NCBI GenBank assembly: GCA_964006375.1
Contig: OZ023270.1
Coordinates: 71,638,082 to 71,702,081 of the forward strand
Source of the DNA: Tillus elongatus
Lineage: Eukaryota; Arthropoda; Insecta; Coleoptera; Cleridae
DNA length: 64,000 nt
Direction of reading: 5' to 3'
The notes beneath the pieces were generated by a model, which was not told where the DNA came from, did not search any database, and was given only the letters and a program-made list of their open reading frames with translations. The position numbers were made by a program, and so were the translations under genes. How positions within the stretch are numbered: the first letter of the stretch is position 1; every line of letters starts with the position of its first letter. Shown piece after piece: positions 27,008-37,800 of the stretch.

Positions 27008-27671
27008 ATTTTATCAGTTATGCAAATGGTTTAAGTCAACAGGATCCACTACTTTAACCTTTAGTTCTGATTTATTAAGTTTAAAATTGTCACACCTATT
27101 TAACAACTTTTTAGCGACCGGTGACCGTTATTTTTAACTGTTTTTACCTGAAATCTGAATCCTGAATCTGAATTTTGACAGCTTTGAGTGACAAAGATGT
27201 CAATTGTCTTCTTTTTCTTTTTTAATCATTAGCTGACAGTCAGTTACTATGAAATGCTTTTCATAAGATGGGCTTGCTTGACGAATATTAGTAAACAAAA
27301 CAGAAACAAAATTTCATGTAGGTATTTAGATTACTAAATCATTAATATAATTACGAATATCATTTTCCTTTTAATTTAACTTTGTTTTAGATAAAAGACC
27401 GTTGATCTTTAAGTAAGTTGCATCATTTATCAAATAGTTGTTTAAACGGGAGTTTAACTCATAGATTATGTATACACAAGTATACTATAGGTATAAAACA
27501 CCAATTTCCAGTTTTCAAATTTATTGCCAAACTTTTAATGCCAAATTAAGGATTGCCTGTATTTTTGAGTTAATTAAACGCAAATCACTTTATATGATAT
27601 ACGCAATTTTTCCCGAGACATCACAAATTTAGTTAAAATATTTAAACAACCATATCTGAGCGTTTGTGTCA
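27008..27671. other. Divergent intergenic region
   Basis: It lies between two genes transcribed away from each other and probably contains the minus-strand promoter. I see no specific element. Confidence 0.4.
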
Positions 27672-28360
27672 ATATTTTTTGATCGTCGAAGCTTGGAAAG
27701 CAGTTCTTAGGTTTTGGAATTATGTTTTTTAAGGTCGTAAAATTATTGCATTATTTTTTAAACTAAGATCCTATCCAATTTGCATATACAGTCACCGTTT
27801 ACAGCCCAAACAATAATTGCATACAGATTTAATACCTGTTTCAACATTACTTTTTTTTTAAATATACCTACTTAAATTCACCGAACCAAAGTTATATAGT
27901 CAAAATTATCATTAGGAAATACCATTTATATAAATTTATAATCATATATGTCAATTTTTGGCAATATTTTTTGATCATCGAAGTTTGTAAAGCAGTTTTT
28001 AGATTTTGTATTATGTTTTCACAAGTCGTAAAATTATTACATTATTTTTTAAACTAAGATCCTACCCAATTTGCATATACAGTCACCGTTCACGTTTAGA
28101 CAATTATTTTCAAAAATATTCACAAGCAAACTTTTTAAAAAGATATGCCTCCCTATTAAACCTAAGGCAAACTTGTTTTATTTCATGACTAGCGTTTACA
28201 ACCCAAACAATAAAGGAATAATTGCATACAGATTTAACACCTGTTTAAAAAATACTTGTTTTAAATATATATACTTAAATCAAGGTAATTCCACCGAACC
28301 AAAGTTATATAGCCAAAATTATCGTTAGGAAATAACATTTATATAAATTTGTAAACATAA
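27672..28360. repeat. Direct duplication of a roughly 300-bp AT-rich segment
   Basis: 27672-27960 and 27966-28360 are direct copies (TTTTTTAAACTAAGATCCTA, TTGCATATACAGTCACCGTT, ACCGAACCAAAGTTATATAG). The second copy holds about 110 bp of extra sequence after the CACCGTT segment. No coding potential. Confidence 0.75.
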
Positions 28361-28790
28361 ATGTGGAAAAACATATGTAACAAAATAGGTGTATATTAAG
28401 ACAGTTCGTCCTTTTAAAAGGGCAAAACTTTTATCACATTTAAAAAAAAATTCAAAACCCTCTTTCGTTTTGGAATTTGCTTCATGATTTACTATATTTT
28501 GCCTATAATTTATAAGAAGAGGATAACTGACATTTAACATTATTCGTTTTCTTGTTAGTATCTGTCATTACCTCTTAGACCAGGAATTTGTCTAAGCATT
28601 TCCCTAATCTGAGATCTGGCAACTACCACTGATTACTGACACTGACAGTTGACATTTTGACATTTCAAGTGACATGTTTATTTATGATGTGATGACGTTT
28701 CTTCAAGTTATTAACTAAAGGAGACTAAAGTAAACGACGGAATTCGGATTCATTGTTGATTGTGATAGTGAATTTCTTAATTATCTTAAT

Positions 28791-28815
28791 ATGGCATCTG
28801 CTTTATCATATGAGG
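28791..28815 (+). CDS. GOSR1: GOSR1 exon 1
   Basis: It encodes MASALSYE plus the first base of codon 9. The donor is G|GTGAG. Confidence 0.85.
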
Positions 28816-31800
28816 GTGAGTTTTTTATAAATGTATAAAAAAATAATAATATCTTGTGTACAAGATTCTGTTGTTTGTTTGCAATGTCACAGTGTTAGCT
28901 GACTTTTATATTGCCTTCATTAATTAAGTTATAACATTATGTGCAAGTTAAAGAGAAAGTAATTCCAACATTGTCTACGTTCACAATATGGTAAAACTAT
29001 GGTGAGAACATTATTAGCTTAACTGGTGAGAACATTATAAACTGGCTTATACATAAAGCTTTTTGCGGCTTGAAGCTAATATATGCTAGTAGACACCTGT
29101 TGGATAGGAAAAGTAGAGCAATTCTATGCGAGGCTCTTGTGCTGTCTCATCTAAACTTTGCCAGCCCAGTTTTCTCACCTACTTTGACTAGGACTGACTT
29201 AACAAGACTACAGCTTATTCAGAATAGCTGTGTTCGATTGATATATGGTTTGAGAAAACGAGATCACGTAACACCTTCTCGTAATGAACTGGGATAGCTG
29301 ACAATGGTGAAAAGATATTATTTGCATTTCAGCATGTTCTGTCACGCAGTTATAAGAGAGGAAATGCCAACATATCTCTATGAAAAGATTACTTTTAGAT
29401 CTGATGTACATCGACTCAGTACCCTGTCAGTTACAAGGATCAATTTACCAAAGCATTCAACAGCGTTGTATCAGTCGTCATTTACATACATGGTTGTGCA
29501 AACTTGCAACCGGTTGCCAGATGAGCTTAAGAATTTGCCAGCCCATAAATTCAAAAAGATTTTAAAAAAGCTTTTCATAGATGGTAAAATATAGAAACAA
29601 GATTATGTTGCTCTATAATGTAATATGTATTTTATTGTTCTTTCTTGTTTATTTTTCTGTGTTGCGTCTTATTGTTCCTGTATTCTTCTCCTGTACTAGC
29701 TATATGTGTGCATATATCACTCTTCAAAAAAGGTGATCCTGATGAAATAGATAACTACCGGTCTATATCTTTACTACCAGTAGTGTCAAAAATAATGGAA
29801 AAATGCATGGCAAAACAAATGGTAAAATATTTTGAAGAAAACAACTTGTTCAGCGCATACCAATTTGGTTTCAGACTAAACAAGGGCACTAAGCTGGGTA
29901 TTCTGGACTTGGTCTCCCATATTTTAGATGCATACCATAATAACAGATATGATACTGTATTATTCTGTGACCTAACTAAGGCATTTGATTGTGTCGGCCA
30001 CGGGACTCTCCTTGTAAAACTTGAGGCTTACAATTTTTGTGCTGGTAGTGTCGCTCTGGTGCGATCTTATCTGGAGCATAGGTGTCAGTCAGTGCGGTGT
30101 GCTGGAGTGACATTGGGGAGGGGTGAGATTTCTGCAGGTGTACCACAGGGGTCCGTCCTGGGACCCATGTTGTTCCTGATATATATAAACAATCTGCCAA
30201 AGTGTAGCAGTTCTAGCGAGTTCACGCTGTTTGCCGATGATACAACGATATCTGTCACCGCTGATAGCCTTGAGGGTTCTTTGGGGGGCTCAGTGGCAGC
30301 TCAGGGTGAGGCTGAGCAATGGTTTGCAGCAAATGAACTGCTGATTAACAGAGACAAGATAAATAGAATGGTGTTCTCTATGAGGCAACTTGACGAGACA
30401 GGGGCACTGTTGGAGAGCACAAAATTTCCGGGTGTTGTCATTGACTCAAGGCTTCTGTGGGATAAACATGTTGACTCAGTGACTGGTAAACTCTCGAGGG
30501 GCCTGTTCTTGCTTCGGGACCTGGTTGGCAGTGTTTCGGTTCCTGTTCTGAGGACAGCGTATTTCGCCGATTTTCACTCGCATCTTTCTTATGCTATCTT
30601 GGTTTGGGGTCATGCTGCTGGTGCTAAGCGTCTCTTTAGGCTCCAGCGTAAGGCTATACGTGTGATGTGTGGTGCAGGTTACAGGGATGACTGTAGAGCG
30701 CTCTTTGGACACATGAGTATGCTTACATTACCAGCACTCTATATCTTTAAAAATTTGATGTACATCAAGGAGAATGTGGGTGAATACCAGAGTCACCGGG
30801 ATATCCATACCTATGGTACGAGACAGGGGAAGAATATTGTGCCCATCTATTGGCGACTGGAGAGGTGTCGGAGTGGGACTGGCTACTGGGCAATTAAGTT
30901 ATACAATAAAATACCTGCTTATATCAGAGACTTGCCGTTGCTGAAGTTTAGGAACAGAGTGAGGGAAATACTGTTGAGAAATTCCTTCTATTTGGTGGCG
31001 GAGTTCTTGAGGTTCGAGTTTTAGAATTTAGATGTGAAGTTTTGAAGTTTTCCAGGGTTTCTGGATGATTTTATGTTTAGCCTTTTAAGTGATTTTATGT
31101 GTGCAGCTTTTTTGAGGTGATTAGGTGATTTTATCTGTATTGTTTGTGACCTGTGCATATTGCTGTGTGTAATCCTGGCACTAATAAATGTATCAATGTA
31201 TCTAACTGGCAATAAAATTAATTTAAAAAAACTTTCAGACCTTCGGAAGCAGGCTAGACATTTGGAAAACGAAATAGACCTGAAACTGGTAGCTTTTAGC
31301 AAATTGGGTGCTGGAATCAAAACACCACACTCCAGTCATGCGTCTGACACTGTACCACTTCTCTCAGGTGAAGATACCTTCGAAGCAATGGCGTTAGAAA
31401 TTGAACAGCTCTTGAAGAAGGTAAATAATACTCAAGAAAAACTCTTCTCAGTGAGAATTTTCTTTGCCATTTAAGTATATGTTTTTATTAATGTTGCAAT
31501 TGTAAATTTTTATTACTAATAGCTTAACCATGTGAATGAACGAATGGCTGAGCAACCAGTATCAGGTGCTGCGATGCTGCATACATTACAAAGGCATAGA
31601 GATATTTTAGCTGATCTGTCAAGAGATTTCAGAAAAACTAGCAGTCAGCACATGCAACGCAGAGAAAGGGAAGATCTTTTGAAGACATCTAATGACTCTT
31701 TCAGAACTGAAGGCATTAATAATAGAAGAGATGTGTATTTGAAAGAGAATCAACATATTCACAAGTAAGTTATTGAATTTACTTTCTAGCTTTTTTTCCA

Positions 31801-34800
31801 CTAACTGATTAATTTGCAATTTACTTTTTTGTAAATGTATATATCAACACTGTCATGACTTGTGTTAAAAATAAGGACCCATACTTCCATAATCATTTCT
31901 TACATTTAAATTATGGCGAGTAGATTTCTTGGAACAAAAACAACTAAATTATATAACAACAATAGTAATAATTATAATGCAGTAATCCTCACAGCTTTTT
32001 TTTTATTATTATTTCAACAACACACGACGAGGGCTTACAGCCTAAATACTATCATACCGTGGGTCTCGACAAGGAGGAAAGAGGCAACTTGTTAATTTTG
32101 GACTTGAATGTTTGGAGGTTCAGAGGAGAAGGAAAAACATATGCCGTCAAGGAATTCCACAACTTGGAGGTCCTCGGGACAAAAGAGCGGGCATAACAAG
32201 ATGTTCTATGTCTGGTGACCTGGACAGTAAAAGGGTGCATTCGCTCGGTTCCCCTGGTAGATCTGTTGGGGGCAGCAGGTGGAGGAACTATGGAAGAAAG
32301 CTCCTCTGAGCAGTGCTCGTGCAGATATCTATAAAAGAGAGAGAGGTCACCAACGGCACGTTGGTGGGCAAGGGATGGCAGCCTTTGGGTGAGGGTAGGT
32401 CACCGATGAGACGTATAGCTCTCTTCTAAATGGAGTCCAGGATAGTGAGTGTAGAAGAGGCAGCAGCACTCCAGATGTGGGAGCAGTATTCGAGGTTTGG
32501 TCTTATTTGTGAAGTATATAAGGTATAGAGATTAGCTGGTGAAAAGTATTTGCGAGCCCGGAAGAGGAAACCTAATTTCTTAGCAGCCGCTTCTGCAATT
32601 GATGTGACATGTTGGTGCCAATTGAGATTTTAATCCACAGAAATGCCAACAAGTGAAAAGGACTCATTACCTTGAATAACTTGGTTGTTTATTGTGATGA
32701 GTTTAGGGCTGGTGTATCTCTTATGAGAAAGAAGACAAGACTGTGATTTGGTGGGGTTGAATTGTACAAGATTTCTACTTCCCCAGTCTAATATTTTTTA
32801 GAGATCCACGGAGATAGAACCCTCCATGAATCTGTGATCCTCATCTAATTGGGCTAAAGAGACAGGCTTAGAATATTGTATATTTGAGCGGAGGGTGCTG
32901 TCGTCCGCGTAACTGTGAACTGGGTTGGATGTGCTAGAGAGGAGGTCATTGTAAAGAAGGAACAAAGTAGGCGCTAAAGCTGAATCTTGAGGAACTCCTG
33001 CAATAATTGGATACAGTTTAGAGGAATGGCCATCCACGACAACAAAAATGCTCCGGTTGGAGAGGAAATTTGCTTTCCACGTACAGAGTTTTGGTGGTAG
33101 GCCATAGGCTAGTAGTTTATTAAGCAGCACTGCGTGCCAGACCTGGTCAAATGCTTTGGATATGTCTAGAGTGACAATCTGGGATTCACCGTGTAGTTCC
33201 ATAGACTTGTTCCAAGAATGGGTGACAAAGGAAAGGAGGTCGGCAGTTGATCTGCACTGACGGAATCCATACTGCCTGTCGTGGATTAGATACTTTAGAG
33301 ATGACTGAAAGGAGAGAAATAGGCCTGTAGTTGCTATGAAGCGCTTTGGATCCTTTCTTGGGGACGGGTTGTACTCGAGCAGTTTTCCAGTGACTGGGGA
33401 ATATGCCTTTATTGTAAGATGTCTGGAACAGACGAGTCAGGACAGGAGCAAGTTCTGGTGTGCATTTTTTGAGAACAATTGCTGGGATCTCGTCAAGGCC
33501 AGAGGCTTTCCTGGTGTTAAGAGAAGAGAGCATCTTTCGTACCTTTTTAGTTTTGAAAATGATATCCGTCATTTTATGTGCGGCCCAGATTGTGTGATTT
33601 CTGGTAAATGTGGAAGTGTTGTGTTTTTGCTTAGGGCCCAACAACTTAGAAAGGTCTCATCTGAGCTTAATCCCTTTGGTATTTGAGATACCTGGGATGA
33701 GTAAATATTCCCATTTGAGGGAGTGTGAAAGCCCTTGGGGCTAAGCTGATAATATAATATTAATAAACAGTTTTATTAAAATGAGCAATTTACGTAAGTC
33801 TTTCAGCACGTACAATATATATTTTTTTAATGAAATGTCTTCTGGCAACATTCACTTGTGGACTGTTGCAGCACCAGCCCGTGCTCAATCTAATCTTTGT
33901 CGACCTTACCTGAATCAAAATGCAAAGTGAAGAGTGGAAGTTTCGAAAAATATTTGAGTCCTTAATTTTATACTTAAAACCAAAGGCAACATTAATAGTT
34001 AGTAAAATAACTTTTTTAGGCAACCAAAAACTACCCAAATGTACTTAAAAAGTGATTTGAGTGTGAAGTACAGCCCACTATATGAGAAAAATTTAAGAAA
34101 AAAAGATAGAAAGCTACCAAAAGATGTTCTGTTTTGCAAGATAATGCCCCTGCACATAAATCACATGTTGCGATATTAACAATTGGTGATTTAGGGTTCC
34201 AATCACTTGAGCATTCACCAGATCCGCCAAACTATTAACTCTTCCCTAAATTGAAAATTAGTTTAAAAGGTCTTCAATTTACTTTTAACAAAAAGGTGAT
34301 AAAAGCGGTAGAGGTCTGGTTTTCAAAGCTAGATGAACATTTATTTGCAAGGCATTTCAAGTTGGCTATAACAATGCATTTAATTAAAAGGAGATTATGT
34401 CGAATAATATAATATTTTGATTTCCATGTTTTTTAGCTTGAGAACTTTTGAATGTATCCTCTTAAATGGTTATTTGATTTTAAGAAACTAAACTTTATAT
34501 TTGGCAGATGATTAAACATTTTAGAAAGAAAGTATCTAGACAGAATGGAGATAAATGTATAAAGAATGTGAAGAAATATTGGTGAGAAGGACAGAGGTGG
34601 TTTTACGAAGCTAAATTTGCATGAACATTTGAAGTGACAGCCCCAAGAGTTTTTGATATTCGCTTTGGTATTTATTTTGATGAGTACGTATGAAGCGTGT
34701 TTCTAAAGTAAGTACCGTTTTGAAATTCCTCCACCGTGAGCGCTACTGCGGCTTTCCACGCTTGCACGCTGTGTTGCTACACCTGTTGACAACTGTACGA

Positions 34801-37800
34801 AGATTTGGTTTAGAAAGTTGACGAAAAAGTGAAAGAGAACAGACTCTTTACGATTTCGTCGTTCTCTGATGTGTTTATTTATTTATTTATTGAATACATG
34901 CCCAACAGGATAATCAAACCAAAAAAAAAACAATATGTAACAATATGAACAAAAACAAAACAAAAACTAAAACAAAACTAAAATACTGTGCAAAACATCA
35001 CAAGGCAGAAATTCCACAAAACAGTACATATAATGGCCTTAATAACTGACAAAGTAAGATATAGCCAATATACATGTAACTTCAGCCTTATCCGAATAGA
35101 AGTCGCATAAGTTTGCGATATCATTAAAGTCAGAGCTCATTATGTACACAGGTGATTTCATATACGAGTTAGCCCTTGGTATTGGAGGCTTAAACACTCT
35201 CATTACTCTAGATGCAGCCCGTGGAACTGAGAAATTTAATTGCATCAATAAGTCTGGACAATCAACTTTACCATGAAATGAGTTATGCAGGAACATCACA
35301 GATGCAACTTTTCTACGTGAATACAAACTGGGTATCCCAGTTTGCATCAGCAATTGGCCATGATCACATCCCATCTGTGGGTAGGTACCAGATGCCCTAT
35401 ATACAAGGTGTTTTAAAAACTTACGCTGAACATCTTCCAGAGCACCAATATGAACAGTATAAAAGGGATCGAAAACCAAGCTACAATATTCAAGCCTCGA
35501 TCGAATATAGGCAAAATAGAGAATTTTCAAGCTATCCAAATTGGAAAATGGTCTGCTATTCCTCATAATGAAACCTATCAACTTCAAACAGGATGCTGTG
35601 ATTGTTTGAATATGTCCAGTGAAACTTAAATGTTTATCATATAAAGTGCCAAGATCCTTGTGCGTTTCAGTCCTAGCCAATGGTATACCACCTACTTTGT
35701 AGGGAAAAGCTATACGGCTGGTTTTTATAGTGTATGTCATCACATTGCACTTCGAGACATTTAATTCAAGTCTGTTCTCAACACACCACAGCTGCAAGTT
35801 GTCAAGGTCCACCTGGAGTCTTGAACAGTCACCAATAATGTGAACACTGGAGTATAATTTGAGATCATCAGCAAATAATAGATGATTACCAGAAATTACA
35901 GAGCTTATGTCGTTGATAAATAACAAAAAGAGGAGCGGGCCAAGATTGGAATCCTGTGGAATGCCGGAGGCAGCAGTGAAGGGTTCAGACTTAAATCCAT
36001 TATAAAAAACATATTGCACATAGTGTTTCCTCAAGTTTTCAGAATCGTTCTCTGTGAAGTTGTGACCAAACCCTTGAATTATCCAAAGTTGTGCTCACAC
36101 TGGGTAAGGTTAACTGACACGCACAAAACTAAACGTGTAGCCAGTGCATTGACTTTCCTTGAAGCAGTACAGTGATGAGGTTGATGAAATTCAAGCCAAA
36201 TTGTTACAGGCGACGAAACATGGGTGGCTGATGTTACACCGGAATCAAAGCAGCAATACATGGAACGGTGGCATTCAACATCACTGAAGAAAGTGAAGTT
36301 CATGAAAACAATTTCAGCCCGAAAATCATGTGGATTGTGTTTTGGGAGCGAAAGGTAGTGTTGCTTGTGGATTTTTTGCCCCGTGGTGACACAATAAAAT
36401 CTACCATATTGAGATCTTAAAAAAACTGTGCCGTGCAATCCAAAACAAAACGTGAGGCATGGAGGCATGTTGAGTAAGGGGATCGTGTTGCTTTATGACC
36501 ATGCCCATCCACAAGCAGCTTCTGGAAGTCAAGATCTCATCCCATCTTTTCACTGGGAACAACTTGATCAAACTCCATATAGTCACGATATTTCGCCCAG
36601 TGATTACTACAGTGACTAATGATGTGGAATGTGGATATTGTGTAATATATAATTTTTATTAAAAACTTAAAATTTCATGGGTGCGTAATTTCTGGATGCG
36701 CAAATAATTATATTTTGTCAGTAAACTGGCATTTGTTTAGATTTAAACACTCAAGCCATCCCAATAAAAAGCATCAGAAATACAATTATCAATGTTGACT
36801 TGTAGTCACACTAGTACCTATAGAATGGGAATAAAAGCAAAGATGGTTTTAGTGCATAGATTTGGAGAGATATATTATTCTGTGGAATAACTTTCAAGAC
36901 AAAGAAAGCAAGCGGAAGACGGAGTAGGTAGTGATAAGTCCTGTGATGGTGGCTATTACCGTTTCGCCATGTCGTCGCTATGTAAAGGCAACATTGTTGG
37001 AATGTAGCTGGATAAGTTCGCGATACCACGTCGCAAAGTTGCCGCCATTCCCCATTTTGGTGGTTGCCCTGTGATAGGAACGTTTCTATAACGGATCACT
37101 CACTGGCAGCGGTTATCACGACAGTCGCTGCTATGTTTCAGCGACCAATTGTGCTAGTTGGGTTCACTAAACCGGTCGCGCCTGAAGGTCGCACGAAAGC
37201 TTACGAATGGTCGTAATTTCGATATATTTTCTGCCCAAACTAAACCGAAATTCTAACTTAGCTCCGAAACTTCCCGAAACCGAAACCTAAAGTTTAGTCA
37301 GACACTACCTACCATTATTAGTTATCACATAATCACTTAGAGTGAAGCACTGGATATATGTCATCTGTCTCTGTTCAGTGGTAAGTTGGTAGCTTTGGTT
37401 CGTTGGCATATTATTCAAATTTCCACAGTATAGCTACATATGGCCTTTTGATATGGGGAGGACATTCTGAAATGGAAGATGTTTTTATGCAGAAAAAAGC
37501 GTTGAGGGTACTCACTTCTTCTTGGTTTCATGACAGTTGTAGACCATTGTTTGAGAAGATAAAGATACCTACTATCCCTTCAGCTTACATATTGCTGGTC
37601 CCCTGTGGGTCCAGGGACTAACTAAAAGAATAGGCAACTCTTGCCTGTCATAAAAGGCGACTAATTGGAATCAAACACTGGCGGGGGTCTTGTCCATGTG
37701 GGCCTGGAGGGAGGCGGATATCTCTGGGGAGTGATGTGTACCCGGATTTTGAGGCTTCCACTCTGGGCTTAGAAATTGATGGTTGCTCGCGCTTGGTTGT

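Larger units (their letters stand above)
34696..36625 (+). mobile_element. Mariner remnant split by a LINE
   Basis: The left piece 34696-34868 starts with GTTTCTAAAGTAAGTACCG, a mariner-like inverted terminal sequence. The right piece 36055-36625 encodes, with frameshifts, VTGDETWVADVTPESKQQ, VKFMKTISARKIMWIVFW, AIQNKT and ISPSDYY. The two pieces join across the LINE at 34869-36044 with a 10-bp duplication. The 3' inverted repeat was not found. The transposase is inactive. Confidence 0.78.
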
